Assembly: GCF_034424155.1 (NCBI RefSeq) | Contig: NZ_CP139992.1 | Span: 2,186,012-2,250,011, forward strand | Length of the DNA stretch: 64,000 nt | Source of the DNA: Hafnia alvei | GTDB lineage: Bacteria; Pseudomonadota; Gammaproteobacteria; Enterobacterales; Enterobacteriaceae | Direction: 5' to 3' | Part shown: piece by piece, positions 7,431 through 15,854 of the stretch | Layout of the letters: each line of letters starts with the position of its first letter | How positions within the stretch are numbered: position 1 is the stretch's first letter | Notes under the pieces: model-generated | What the model saw: only the letters and a program-made list of their open reading frames with translations | Told to the model about the DNA's origin: nothing | Database searches by the model: none | Program-made: the position numbers and the translations under genes

Positions 7431-8093
7431 TTAAGGCTGAATATTCGCCGCAGTGAGCTCGTTAAGATTGTTTAATTTCACATCGGCTAATGCCCAACGA
7501 GGATCGTTAATATTTTCCGGCGCGGGCACAACAATAGAACGCATACGGGCCGCTTTAGTGGCGATCATGCCGTTAAACGAATCTTCGAGTGTCACGCAGT
7601 TGAGAGGATCAACGCCAAGCTGCTGAGCGGCGTTCAGATAAACTTCAGGATGCGGCTTGCTATACGGTAACGCTTCCGCTGAAACCACGGCGTCGAAATA
7701 GTGGCTGATGCTAAACATCTCTAGCACTTCATTGAGCATATAAAGTGGCGACGCAGAGGCTAAACCGATTTTCATTCCCTGCTGACGACACAGTTTTAGC
7801 GCGTGTTCCACACCGGGCAGCAATGGTTTAGTTTCACGAACCAGCTCAATGACGCGGCGAATGATGCGCTCTGTGACTTCTTCTTGGCTGGCACCTTGCC
7901 ATGGTGTGCGTTGGTACCAAAGCTTCACCACTAAATCGATACGCAGACCTAAGGTTTCAGGAACATCTGCCGCAGCAACGTCGATGCCTAATGAGGTAAA
8001 TACATCGTGTTCTCCCTGAGTCCACAATGGTTCAGAATCTATCAGTAACCCATCCATATCGAAAATTACGGCTTCAATGCGACTCACAGGCAT
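7431..8093 (-). CDS. hxpB: HAD-family hexitol/sugar phosphatase HxpB (YniC)
   Basis: A 220-aa class I HAD phosphatase with all four motifs: FDMDGLLIDSEP near 11 to 22 (nucleophile and acid/base Asp), ASASPLYML near 113, the motif III lysine in YSKPHPEVY near 146, and LEDSFNGMIA near 170. E. coli HxpB (222 aa) hydrolyses 2-deoxyglucose 6-phosphate and hexitol phosphates. It acts in the cytosol, probably removing toxic or dead-end sugar phosphates. It is divergent from yniB across 280 bp and has its own terminator; the yniC-yniB-yniA block matches E. coli except for the inserted DUF1266 gene. Confidence 0.92.
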   Translation of the reverse strand: MPVSRIEAVIFDMDGLLIDSEPLWTQGEHDVFTSLGIDVAAADVPETLGLRIDLVVKLWYQRTPWQGASQEEVTERIIRRVIELVRETKPLLPGVEHALKLCRQQGMKIGLASASPLYMLNEVLEMFSISHYFDAVVSAEALPYSKPHPEVYLNAAQQLGVDPLNCVTLEDSFNGMIATKAARMRSIVVPAPENINDPRWALADVKLNNLNELTAANIQP

Positions 8094-8315
8094 TCCCTCA
8101 TCTATGTGGTTTCAGACCGCCTGAACTGATGTTCAGCGTCATAACTTTATTTGCTGTGGTTACTCTAACATTCGCGCTGCTTTTGGTTAAGCCAGTTATA
8201 CTAATCTAGCCTAAAGTATCAGCAAACCTGACCAATCAATTCAATCAGTTGAGATTGCGGTGAGGGAAACAGCCACGTAAACTGCCGTTATTCAAGGCGA
8301 TGATTACGCATATGT

Positions 8316-8352
8316 ACCCGTCATATTTCAAGCGACTTAAAGTATGACGGGT
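8316..8352. repeat. Dispersed hairpin repeat (ACCCGTCATA type) between hxpB and yniB
   Basis: ACCCGTCATA at 8316-8325 is an exact inverted copy of TATGACGGGT at 8343-8352, with TTTCAAGCGACTTAAAG in the loop. Related units (TACCC...TTCAAGTTGC...GGGTA) occur at 11221-11306 and 31883-31990, so this is one copy of a small palindromic intergenic repeat. Confidence 0.65.
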
Positions 8353-8373
8353 ATTTCACATTAAGGGGATGGC

Positions 8374-8919
8374 ATGACCTACCAACAAGCCGGTTGGGTT
8401 GCGGTGGCAAAACGGATATTCGGTTGGATAGTTTTTATTCCAGCGCTGCTTTCAACCACGGTGTCGATACTTAACTTTCTCTATCAGCATAGCCAAAAGC
8501 AAGAAGGGCTTAATGCCGTCATGCTCGATTTTGTGCATGTGATGATTGATATGGTGAAGTTTAATACTCACTTTCTGGATGTGTTCTGGTTCAATTCACC
8601 GCAGCCGGTATTAGGGCAGGGATTCACCGGCGGCAATATTATGTTTTGGATCATCTACTGGCTGATTTTCGTGGGGATGGCACTGCAAGCCTCGGGGGCT
8701 CGCATGTCACGACAGGTGCGCCATATTCGCGAAGGTATCGAAGACCAGCTGATTCTAGAACAGATGAAAGGAGCAGAAGGGCATTCACGTGAAGCGTTAG
8801 AAAAACGCATTGTGCTACCGCGTCATACCATTTTCCTGCAGTTTTTCCCACTGTACATACTGCCAATTATCGTGGCGGTGATCGGGTACTTTATTCTCAA
8901 ATTGCTGGGTATGCTGTAA
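8374..8919 (+). CDS. yniB: YniB family inner-membrane protein
   Basis: A 181-aa protein close to E. coli YniB (178 aa): it begins MTYQQAGWVAVAKRIFGW and shares AVMLDFVHVMIDM and SGARMSRQVRHIREG. Four hydrophobic segments are visible (about 14 to 34, 88 to 108 and two near the C-terminus, 155 to 180), with a charged cytosolic loop rich in Glu/Lys between them. No function has been assigned to the family as far as I know. The start is set by the ATG 8 nt after AAGGGG. It converges on the DUF1266 gene through a shared terminator. Confidence 0.9.
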   Translation: MTYQQAGWVAVAKRIFGWIVFIPALLSTTVSILNFLYQHSQKQEGLNAVMLDFVHVMIDMVKFNTHFLDVFWFNSPQPVLGQGFTGGNIMFWIIYWLIFVGMALQASGARMSRQVRHIREGIEDQLILEQMKGAEGHSREALEKRIVLPRHTIFLQFFPLYILPIIVAVIGYFILKLLGML

Positions 8920-8924
8920 GTGTA

Positions 8925-8957
8925 AAAAGGGGCATGCGTTGAACGCGGCCCCTTTTC
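8925..8957. terminator. Bidirectional terminator between yniB and the DUF1266 gene
   Basis: AAAAGGGGC pairs with GCCCCTTTT across a 14-nt loop that itself can form a small GCGTT/AACGC stem. A and T runs flank both sides. Confidence 0.8.
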
Positions 8958-8987
8958 GTATTATGGCTATTAGTCAAATTCTATTCT

Positions 8988-10095
8988 TTATTGCCACATT
9001 TCGTTCGCGCTTCTGTCAATTCGCTGATGCATTCTCTTATTAGCCAACAGCCCAAATCCTGTAAGCATGTCGGGTGATAACTCAATGCCAGAAGGAGAAG
9101 GCCAGCTCAGTTTTGCGATCGGCCAGCGACAGTATTTTTTGTAGCCATTAAATTGATCTAAGCGAAACTTTGCTATTTTGGGGTTGTTACTCCAGAAGGC
9201 ATTCCCTAACCGATAGTTGGTATAGAAGTCATCAAAGCTTGCAAATATTTCATAGACGAAATCTGCGGTCTTCAACAGATCTTTCCACGCTTGTGACTCG
9301 TCAATCAATCCAGCGCTAAACGCATTGCGGCTCATGACGATTCCACGCCACAGATCAAACCCCCACAGTAAAGCTGGGGGGCGGTTACCAGAGCCTGAAT
9401 GCAAGCAATCAAGAACATCTTTGGGGGTTACGCCAATTAATTCCGCTAAATGCTGCGATAATTGCTCTGACTTTTTGACTGCTTGAGCAGCAAATAAACG
9501 CGAATGCATGCCATTATGCAGCCTTTGTAACATCTTATGATAATCCTGCGCGGTCGCGATCCCCCAGTCATTATCAAGGAGTTGGAGATAACTGCTGGCA
9601 GAGGCAAGGGGAAAAAGATTGTAGTGATAGTCATCGTCTTTAACACGCGCCGCCAGCGGGTAATATTCCAACGTTTCACTCCAAAAGCCACAATCATAGA
9701 GCTGCACGATATCCAGCCGCAGAGCTTGTCGCTGGGACTGCGCCAACGGAACAAGACCCGCGTGCTGATAGTAACGACGTTGCTGTTGTGCTTGTCCGCT
9801 AAGTGTTCGATAAATAATTGCGTTGGCTAACAATAAGCAAATGAGCGTCATGCCCCAGAGGAATAGTGGCGTACTATGTTGCTCTGAGGGTGAAGTGATA
9901 TAAGCATCAAAATAAAAATGGAGCAAAAGTGCGGTTCCAACGCACGCCCCCCCCAAAAAGAACCCTCAGTTTCCATTTAAGTTGTGGTCTGAAACGCTTC
10001 AACTTTTCTTGGCCGGGATGATTTTGCCCAAAAAGGCTATTCCCAGCGCCTGGAAATCCTCGCCAGTTTGGGTGATTTTGCAACAGTTCCTTCAT
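8988..10095 (-). pseudogene. DUF1266 membrane-anchored protein, frameshifted at a G8 tract
   Basis: The C-terminal part (8988 to about 9950) is a DUF1266 protein: two hydrophobic segments (LLLHFYFDAYI and LFLWGMTLICLLLANAIIY), then a soluble domain with the family signature LLWGFDLWRGIVMSRNAFSA and GLIDESQAW. Its natural start is out of frame. The ATG at 10095, with GGAA just upstream, opens MKELLQNHPNWRGFPGAGN and reaches RVLFG exactly at eight consecutive G (plus-strand C8, 9947-9954); removing one G joins the two parts into about 368 aa. No promoter or start is visible inside the second part. Either a length-variable tract switches the gene, or one base is a sequencing or mutational error. 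Function of DUF1266 is unknown. It sits between yniB and yniA, normally neighbours. Confidence 0.7.
9947..9954. repeat. Homopolymer C8 (G8 on the coding strand) inside the DUF1266 gene
   Basis: Eight C in a row are followed by five A on the plus strand. Seven or ten would keep the gene in frame; eight breaks it. This is a candidate slippage tract. Confidence 0.75.
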
Positions 10096-10248
10096 AATGT
10101 GTTTTCTTCCTTGGTTATTTCATTTAGGTCACTACCGGTAATCTCTGCATATTTTACGCTTAATTACAGGCTGTGATAATGAGCTAACTAATACTGAAGG
10201 GTAAATTTGTTTTGCAGAAGGGAGTTAAAAATGCTGTTGCCAGTGAGT

Positions 10249-10279
10249 ATAAAGCCACCGTTGTATGCGGTGGCTTTTG
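10249..10279. terminator. Terminator downstream of yniA
   Basis: AAAGCCACCG/CGGTGGCTTT forms a perfect 10-bp stem around TTGTATG. It lies between the yniA stop and the start of the DUF1266 gene, so it separates the two minus-strand transcripts. Confidence 0.75.
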
Positions 10280-10332
10280 ATATTTTGCGAATTAATCACA
10301 CTAATAATGAAGCGGGTTTACGTCCAGTCGTA

Positions 10333-11205
10333 TTAAGCCACATCCTTTTCCATCAAACGATCAATGGCCTGAATGGCTGTTTCCAAATGTGGCCCGGCAA
10401 ACAGATTGCACATGTTCAGTTGATGATAGAGTTGGTAAACAGGCTGACGCTCTATAAATGTCGTCGGCAGGGGCCATACGCTTTGGTAGCCGTCATAAAT
10501 CTGGGCGGGCAGCAACGAGAATAGCGGCAGCATGGCCAAATCACATTCTCGGTCGCCCCAATAGCAAGCAGGATCGAAAATCACCGGTCCTTGCGCACTG
10601 AGCCCCATATTTGCAGGCCAGAGATCGCCGTGTAGCAGTGAAGGCTGCGGCTGGTGGTTGTGTAAGCGTTGCTCAACGGCGGTCACGATGCTGTCGATAT
10701 CGCCGAAATGAATGCCTTTTTCCGCCGCAAGCTGTAGCTGCCAGCCGATACGTTGTTCAGAAAAGAATTTTGCCCAGCGGCGCTGCCAAGTATTTGGCTG
10801 TGGGGAAGTGGAAAGATGGTTATCGTAATCAAAACCAAACTGAGGCTGCTCGCTCCACTGGTGTAAGCGCGCCAGCTGCTGACCGAATAGATAGGCATTG
10901 TGCGCATCAAGCGGACGAACTGGCAAATATTCCAGTAGCAAAAAGCTGGCCTCACGCGTAGCGCCAACGCCATAAACCCGCGGCGTTTTTACCGTATGAC
11001 TGCGTGCTAAGCACGCCAACTGATCGGCCTCAGCTTTAAAATCTTGTAGGAAGTCGGGGGTATCACATTTGATAAAGACCTGACGTTCACCGTCGCTAAC
11101 ACACCACGCCTGATGTACTTCGCCGCCAGGAAGTTCACGTTTTTCGCGGATGGTAAACGTTTGGTCAAAGTGTCCGCTTAATAACTGACTTACAGCTTGC
11201 CACAT
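10333..11205 (-). CDS. yniA: Fructosamine kinase-like protein YniA
   Basis: A 290-aa member of the fructosamine/ketosamine-3-kinase family with a protein-kinase-like fold. Conserved parts: RELPGGEVHQAWCV near 25, the catalytic-loop text LLHGDLWPANM near 190 and the metal-binding segment IFDPACYWGDRECDLAM near 207. These enzymes phosphorylate ketosamines on glycated proteins or small molecules so that they fall apart; the E. coli substrate is not settled. The start is the ATG at 11205 (MWQAVSQLLSG), matching E. coli YniA; a reading from 11265 would run through a repeat element. A terminator follows at 10249-10279. Confidence 0.9.
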   Translation of the reverse strand: MWQAVSQLLSGHFDQTFTIREKRELPGGEVHQAWCVSDGERQVFIKCDTPDFLQDFKAEADQLACLARSHTVKTPRVYGVGATREASFLLLEYLPVRPLDAHNAYLFGQQLARLHQWSEQPQFGFDYDNHLSTSPQPNTWQRRWAKFFSEQRIGWQLQLAAEKGIHFGDIDSIVTAVEQRLHNHQPQPSLLHGDLWPANMGLSAQGPVIFDPACYWGDRECDLAMLPLFSLLPAQIYDGYQSVWPLPTTFIERQPVYQLYHQLNMCNLFAGPHLETAIQAIDRLMEKDVA

Positions 11206-11220
11206 GGTGTACCCCCTATA

Positions 11221-11306
11221 TACCCACCGTATTTCAAGTTGCTGAGTCAGCTTATCGAGGGTCACTCAAGTTTGCTGCCTCACCGTAACTCAAACTATTT
11301 TGGGTA
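11221..11306. repeat. Palindromic intergenic repeat upstream of yniA
   Basis: The left end TACCCACCGTATTTCAAGTT and the right end GTAACTCAAACTATTTTGGGTA (split here over both arms) are imperfect inverted copies, about 86 bp end to end. The left arm shares TATTTCAAG with the units at 8316 and 31883-31990. Part of it could be read as a false N-terminal extension of YniA. Confidence 0.55.
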
Positions 11307-11492
11307 GCGTTCGTGAGTAGTCTATTTCCCTATGAATCATTCATGGTCTCAAATGTTCTAGGGCATATATATAGGTGAACATGGTTATGTGATGCTATTT
11401 TGACCGTAACCGTTGCGCTGATGAACGTAAAGAACAAAAAAGAGCAATCAGCCAATTTCTGTTAATTACTTGATCTAAAATAAAATGGACAG

Positions 11493-11813
11493 CTAATGCT
11501 GCCCTTTAGATGGATTCCTTGTTGCCCAAAGCTGGGTGAAATATTCGTCGCGTAAAACGGCTTCCACTTCGGGCTCTTGGCCTAGTGCCACTTTTCCTAA
11601 CGCCTGAGCAAGACGCTCAACGTCACTTTTATCTTGCAGGCTGGTAATCGCGTAGCTATTTGGCCCCAGTTCATGGGGAATTCCGTCAGAATCAGCGACG
11701 GTAGTCGCAAATCCCTCCAACATGAGTTGGTTGTTAAGCTTGGCGGTTTCCGCAAGATCGGCCTGCGGATAACTAAAGGTCACTACATAGCAAGCAATAG
11801 CCGATTGACTCAT
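11493..11813 (-). CDS. GhoS-like (DUF2622) protein, orphan type V antitoxin homologue
   Basis: A 106-aa protein whose first two thirds follow the GhoS pattern: YVVTFSYPQ near 10, a helix, then VADSDGIPHELGPNSYAIT near 46 to 64, and DEYFTQLW near the end. In E. coli, GhoS is an endoribonuclease that cleaves the mRNA of the membrane toxin GhoT. The ATG at 11813 has GAGG 6 nt upstream; an ATG 21 nt earlier lacks a site. No ghoT-like gene is adjacent (neighbours are emtA, divergent, and yniA), but a GhoT/OrtT-like gene lies at 25606-25791. The protein has a 10 to 15 residue C-terminal extension. RNase activity is inferred from family only. Confidence 0.65.
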   Translation of the reverse strand: MSQSAIACYVVTFSYPQADLAETAKLNNQLMLEGFATTVADSDGIPHELGPNSYAITSLQDKSDVERLAQALGKVALGQEPEVEAVLRDEYFTQLWATRNPSKGQH

Positions 11814-11982
11814 GGAGTACCTCGATTGGTGCATTTAACTGAATAATCATAGCCTATAAATAGACGAAAAATGTGTGTAAAAGGGTGAATTGAGCAACAA
11901 ATCGTAAAAATCAACTAGCCAAAGACCTTTTTTTTCTGGCAACATCCACCACGGACCAACATTCGCAGAGGATCTCGCAACG

Positions 11983-12633
11983 GTGAAGAAACGAATCAGT
12001 TGCATGTTGGCGGTATTGCTTTTGGCTGGGTGTGCGAAAGAGCAAACACCGCCTCAAACAGTAAAGTTAAACGTCAACAACAATGCTCGCGGTAGTTTTT
12101 TAGATGCACGAACGCCACCTGATGGAGAGTTCGGAACTTATATCCGAACGGCCTCAAACAGTTATGGCATTGATGAAACCTTAATAAAGGCCATTATTAA
12201 GGTTGAGTCAGGAGGGAATCCTCACGCAGTCAGTACATCTAATGCCATCGGGCTGATGCAGTTAAAAGCTTCAACGGCAGGTAAGGATGCTTACCGCAAG
12301 AAGGGACGAGGCGGGCAACCAACGTCACGTGAGTTAAAAGATCCTGCGGTTAATATTGATTTAGGCACCGCCTATCTGAATATCTTGCAGAATCAGCAGT
12401 TAGCCGGAATCTCAAACCCTAAGACCATGCGCTATGCGATGATTGTGTCGTACGCCAACGGAGCAGGGGCCATGTTGAGGACGTTCTCGCCAAATCGTAA
12501 AGTGGCGATCGACAAAATCAACAGTATGACACCGGAAGCGTTTTATCAGCATATCCAGAAACGACATCCGGCAGCGCAGGCTCCGCGTTATCTGTGGAAG
12601 GTGAACACCGCGTATCTCGCGATGGTGCAATAA
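11983..12633 (+). CDS. emtA: Membrane-bound endo-type lytic transglycosylase EmtA (MltE)
   Basis: A 216-aa outer-membrane lipoprotein. The signal ends in LLLAGC with Cys17 as the lipidated residue. The SLT domain has the catalytic Glu75 in IIKVESGGNPHAVS, followed by SNAIGLMQLKASTAGKD and VSYANGAGAMLRTFS, the EmtA version of the fold. EmtA cuts glycan strands internally, forming 1,6-anhydromuropeptides. The start is GTG at 11983 (AGAGGA 10 nt upstream), giving KKRISCMLAVLLLAGC. It is divergent from the GhoS-like gene and followed by repeats, not by a clear terminator. Confidence 0.9.
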   Translation: MKKRISCMLAVLLLAGCAKEQTPPQTVKLNVNNNARGSFLDARTPPDGEFGTYIRTASNSYGIDETLIKAIIKVESGGNPHAVSTSNAIGLMQLKASTAGKDAYRKKGRGGQPTSRELKDPAVNIDLGTAYLNILQNQQLAGISNPKTMRYAMIVSYANGAGAMLRTFSPNRKVAIDKINSMTPEAFYQHIQKRHPAAQAPRYLWKVNTAYLAMVQ

Positions 12634-12665
12634 AAGCGTTCAAGCAGTACATCAGGCCATGTCCT

Positions 12666-12707
12666 GACTGTGGTTAGCCCTTATAAGGCTGTAGGTTAAC
12701 CACAGTC
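12666..12707. repeat. Long inverted repeat downstream of emtA
   Basis: GACTGTGGTTA (12666-12676) pairs exactly with TAACCACAGTC (12697-12707), and AGCC/GGCT extends the hairpin inside. There is no T run, so it is a weak terminator at best; it may belong to the repeat element that follows. Confidence 0.6.
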
Positions 12708-12722
12708 ATCTCCCTCGTCGCC

Positions 12723-12878
12723 ATTGAAACCACAGCAGCGTTGGCTGCATTCACTCGCCCAAATCACTGACTAATGTCAGCTCATTGGGACTCACTCATT
12801 TGCCGCCTTGCTGTGATTCCAATGGCTTTGAGGGCTTTCGTATTGAAACCACAGCTGTGTTGGCTGCATTCGCTCGCC
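12723..12878. repeat. Two direct copies of a 37-bp intergenic repeat
   Basis: ATTGAAACCACAGC followed by GTTGGCTGCATTC and CTCGCC occurs at 12723-12759 and 12842-12878 with three differences. Between them lies further partly palindromic sequence (GTCAGCTCATTGGGACTC). The pattern is that of a dispersed chromosomal repeat, not of an insertion sequence; no coding capacity was seen. Confidence 0.6.
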
Positions 12879-13191
12879 TGCATCGGGTTGTGAATAGCCG
12901 CGATTTCTGCGGTTTTTTGTGCTGTAAAATTCAACTTTTGTGACTTTTTTATCAAAATTCTTTATCCTTCTCTCCGCACTTATTCCGCAATCGTTTTGCT
13001 TTTTTGATAACTCATTGTTTTTAAACGTTCTTAGAACTAATGAGTGTCGCATGCGGAATTGAACTCTGTGCTTCCTGCGCGATATGGCCTTTGGCCAGCT
13101 CATAACAGCGATCTACAAAAGTGCAGGACACATTTGGGCAGAACAGGATGTCTGCGTTGGCCCACGTTTCACAAAGAAGGTAAGTGAATTA

Positions 13192-14475
13192 ATGAGTATT
13201 ATTTCCCCTGATGCTGGTCGGGTAGCGACAGATCGCCCGTCCAAGTGGAATAAAACAGACACAGTCTGGATGTTTGGGCTTTATGCCACGGCGGTTGGCG
13301 CGGGTACGCTATTTTTACCTATCAACGCCGGTTTGAACGGCCCGTTAGTCTTGATCTTGATGGCGATTTTGGCTTATCCGTTAACCTATTTGCCGCATCG
13401 CGCATTAAGCCGTTTTGTATTATCAGGCTCAAGCCGCGACGGTGATATTACCGACGTGGTTGAAGAACATTTCGGCATTTTGGCGGGTAAAGCCATCATG
13501 GTGCTGTATCTACTGGCCTTTTTCCCGATTGTTTTGGTGTACAGCATCTCCATTACCAATGCGCTGGATAGCTTCTTGATAAACCAGTTCCACGTTACGC
13601 CGCCGCCCAGAATCTGGTTGAGCCTTGGCGTCGTCGCGGCGCTGAGTTTGATCCTGCGCACCGGTAAAGAGACGATTGTCGCGGCAATGGGAATTTTGGT
13701 CTTCCCATTGATTGTGTTCCTGCTGGGTATTTCTCTCTATCTGATCCCGTATTGGCATGTGTCCGCATTTTTCTCCGGCCTGCAGCAGACGTCGGTGAGC
13801 GATCCTCAGCTATGGCGTTCACTGTGGCTAGCGGTTCCGGTGATGGTGTTCTCATTTAGCCATGCGCCGATCATCTCCTCGTTCTCTTCCACACAGAAGG
13901 GATTGTACGGCGAGGGTGCCGAGCGTCGCTGTGCGCGCATCATGCGCTATAGCTACATGATGATTTGCGTCAGCATTTTGTTCTTTGTCTTTAGCTGTGT
14001 GATGAGCCTTTCACATGCTGAAATGCTGGCGGCACGCGATGAAAATATTACCGTGTTGTCGAGTTTGGCGAATAAATTCTCAAATCCATTGATCGCCTAT
14101 TTAGGGCCGGTGATGGCGATTTTGGCGATGTCGAAATCCTATTTGGGAACTTCGCTGGGTGTGACCGAGGGAGCTACCAGCTTGATTGACGGTGCATTCC
14201 GTACCGTGGGTAAGAAAGTGTCTTCCAGTGTCACTCACAAGATCTCTGCGGTGCTGCTGTTTGCGGTGACGTGGTTGGTGACATTCCTGAACCCAAGCGC
14301 GTTGCATATCATTGAAACCATCAGTGGGCCATTAATCGCGGTCATCCTGTTTATTCTGCCAATTTATGCCATTCATAAAGTGCCAGCGATGAAAAAATAC
14401 CGCTCAATCACCAATCCCTTTGTGCTGATTATGGGCCTGATCGCATTGTCGGCGCTGGTCTACAGCCTGTTCTAA
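13192..14475 (+). CDS. HAAAP-family amino-acid:H+ symporter (SdaC/YhjV-like)
   Basis: A 427-aa carrier with about 11 membrane helices. The N-terminal signature DTVWMFGLYATAVGAGTLFL (about 24 to 43) and the central VPVMVFSFSHAPIISSFS identify the hydroxy/aromatic amino-acid permease family that includes SdaC (serine), TdcC (threonine) and YhjV. Similarity from memory is closest to YhjV, but the substrate cannot be read from sequence; serine is the most likely guess. The ATG at 13192 is preceded by AAGAAGG; an earlier in-frame ATG at 13084 adds 36 non-family residues and is rejected. A terminator follows. No serine deaminase gene is adjacent. Confidence 0.8.
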   Translation: MSIISPDAGRVATDRPSKWNKTDTVWMFGLYATAVGAGTLFLPINAGLNGPLVLILMAILAYPLTYLPHRALSRFVLSGSSRDGDITDVVEEHFGILAGKAIMVLYLLAFFPIVLVYSISITNALDSFLINQFHVTPPPRIWLSLGVVAALSLILRTGKETIVAAMGILVFPLIVFLLGISLYLIPYWHVSAFFSGLQQTSVSDPQLWRSLWLAVPVMVFSFSHAPIISSFSSTQKGLYGEGAERRCARIMRYSYMMICVSILFFVFSCVMSLSHAEMLAARDENITVLSSLANKFSNPLIAYLGPVMAILAMSKSYLGTSLGVTEGATSLIDGAFRTVGKKVSSSVTHKISAVLLFAVTWLVTFLNPSALHIIETISGPLIAVILFILPIYAIHKVPAMKKYRSITNPFVLIMGLIALSALVYSLF

Positions 14476-14494
14476 TCGTACAAAAATGCTAAAA

Positions 14495-14530
14495 GAAAAA
14501 GCCGTGCTGTGAAGCGCGGCTTTTTTGTTT
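14495..14530 (+). terminator. Terminator of the symporter gene
   Basis: AAAAAGCCGTGC/GCGCGGCTTTTTTG forms a stem with one mismatch around TGTGAA, followed by seven T. Confidence 0.75.
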
Positions 14531-14604
14531 TTATCGGGTCTATTCATACTTAGAAAAGCATTTCGTTTGTAATTGCGGGCAAGATTCTTTATTTTTATGT
14601 GCAA

Positions 14605-14623
14605 ATAAAACTTATTATCATTA
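14605..14623. promoter_or_regulatory. Candidate Fur box before the binding-protein gene
   Basis: ATAAAACTTATTATCATTA has a good right half (TTATTATCATT) and a degenerate left half of the Fur consensus. It lies about 36 nt before the start of the siderophore-type binding protein, where Fur would block transcription in iron-rich cells. Confidence 0.4.
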
Positions 14624-14658
14624 CCGGTTGGCCCTTTTGGTCACACAAGGAGAGCTTT

Positions 14659-15798
14659 ATGGCACGTTCTTTCAATCGATTAGCGCTGGTATGCGCGCTG
14701 GCGATATCAGCCCCCGTTATGGCAACGACTTATCCTCTGACCATTACCGATACATCCGGCCAGCGTATTACCTTACAGCATGAGCCGAAGCGTATTGTGG
14801 TACAGGATGGGCGTGACATCATGACGCTGGCGTTGCTCGATCGTGCCGATCCCTTTAGCCGCATTGTGGCGTGGAATAACTTGCTGAAAAAAAGCGATCC
14901 CGAAACCCTCGCGGTGCTGAACCAAAAGTGGCCAGGGGAGGCAGATAAGATTCCTGATATGGGCTTTAGCGATAAGGGCGAGGTGAATTTAGAAAGCGTG
15001 ATTGCACGTAAACCTGACCTAATGATAGCTCAACTGCGTGCCAAGCCCGCGTTAGCCGACACCGGTGTGTTGAAACAGCTAGCGGCGCTGAACGTTCCGG
15101 TTGTTTTCGTGGATACCTTTTTACAGCCTATCGCCAATACGCCTAAAAGCATTCAGTTGTTAGGCGAAGTGCTTAACCGTGAACAGGAAGCGAAAGAGTA
15201 CACCGATTTTTATCAGCAGCATTTGCAGGCGATCACCTCGATAACCGCCAAGGTCACGCCAAAACCGCGCGTTTTTGTTGAAGCGAAAGCGGGCGTGGGC
15301 GGGGCGGAAGCGTGCTGCTTTACCCATGCGCACGTTGGTTTTGGCGGTATGGTAGAGGCGATAGGCGCGGAGAATCTCGGATCTGGATTATTACCGGGCG
15401 CAACCGGTGAAATATCCATGGAGAAAGTCATCAGCCTGAAGCCGGATGTTTACGTGGTTTCCGGTGCTCGCTGGAAAAATAAAGACAGCATAGCCATTCC
15501 GTTCGGTTACGGTGTCACGCAGCAGCAGGTCGATGATCGTTTTGATAAGCTGAAAGGCCGCAACGGATTCAATCAAATAAAAGCCGTGCAGGAAAACCAC
15601 CTGTATGGCTTGTACCATAACTTCTATAATCATCCTTACAACATCGTGGGATTGGATTATTTAGCCAAGTTTATTTATCCGCAGCAGTTTACCGACCTTG
15701 AGCCTGCGCAAACCTACCGTACCATCATTGCGAAATTCACGCAGATCCCACAGGCTGACGCTGTTTTTGGCGCACAGGCTCCGGTGAGTAAAAAATAG
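14659..15798 (+). CDS. Periplasmic binding protein of the iron-siderophore/corrinoid type
   Basis: A 379-aa secreted protein with signal peptide MARSFNRLALVCALAISAPVMA and cleavage near residue 23. The mature part is a class III (FecB/BtuF-type) binding protein: PKRIVVQDGRDI near 37, NLESVIARKPDLMIAQL near 112, and ISMEKVISLKPDVYVVSG near 260. A CCF...H pattern (EACCFTHAHVGFGG near 213) might bind metal directly. AAGGAGAG sits before the ATG. Unusually, no FecCD-type permease or ATPase accompanies it; the ABC system on the other side is of the dipeptide/nickel type. It could feed a permease encoded elsewhere or act with that operon. Confidence 0.75.
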   Translation: MARSFNRLALVCALAISAPVMATTYPLTITDTSGQRITLQHEPKRIVVQDGRDIMTLALLDRADPFSRIVAWNNLLKKSDPETLAVLNQKWPGEADKIPDMGFSDKGEVNLESVIARKPDLMIAQLRAKPALADTGVLKQLAALNVPVVFVDTFLQPIANTPKSIQLLGEVLNREQEAKEYTDFYQQHLQAITSITAKVTPKPRVFVEAKAGVGGAEACCFTHAHVGFGGMVEAIGAENLGSGLLPGATGEISMEKVISLKPDVYVVSGARWKNKDSIAIPFGYGVTQQQVDDRFDKLKGRNGFNQIKAVQENHLYGLYHNFYNHPYNIVGLDYLAKFIYPQQFTDLEPAQTYRTIIAKFTQIPQADAVFGAQAPVSKK

Positions 15799-15815
15799 GC
15801 CATTGAGTCTAGAGC

Positions 15816-15842
15816 AGAGCCGCTGGAATTGGCGGCTTTGTT
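15816..15842 (+). terminator. Probable terminator of the binding-protein gene
   Basis: AGCCGC/GCGGCT (6 bp plus flanking pairs) around TGGAATTG is followed by TTTGTT. Moderate strength. Confidence 0.5.
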
Positions 15843-15854
15843 AACACTTCAAGA

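Larger units (their letters stand above)
12634..13191. other. Repeat-rich gene-free stretch between emtA and the symporter
   Basis: The 558 bp hold the hairpin at 12666-12707 and the direct repeats at 12723 and 12842, plus AT-rich DNA near 12940-13040 that may contain the symporter promoter. No convincing gene is seen on either strand. Confidence 0.6.

Noticed and set aside
12792-13103. 103-residue minus-strand reading after emtA
   Set aside because: It is built from the direct repeat and AT-rich spacer; no family or start signal.
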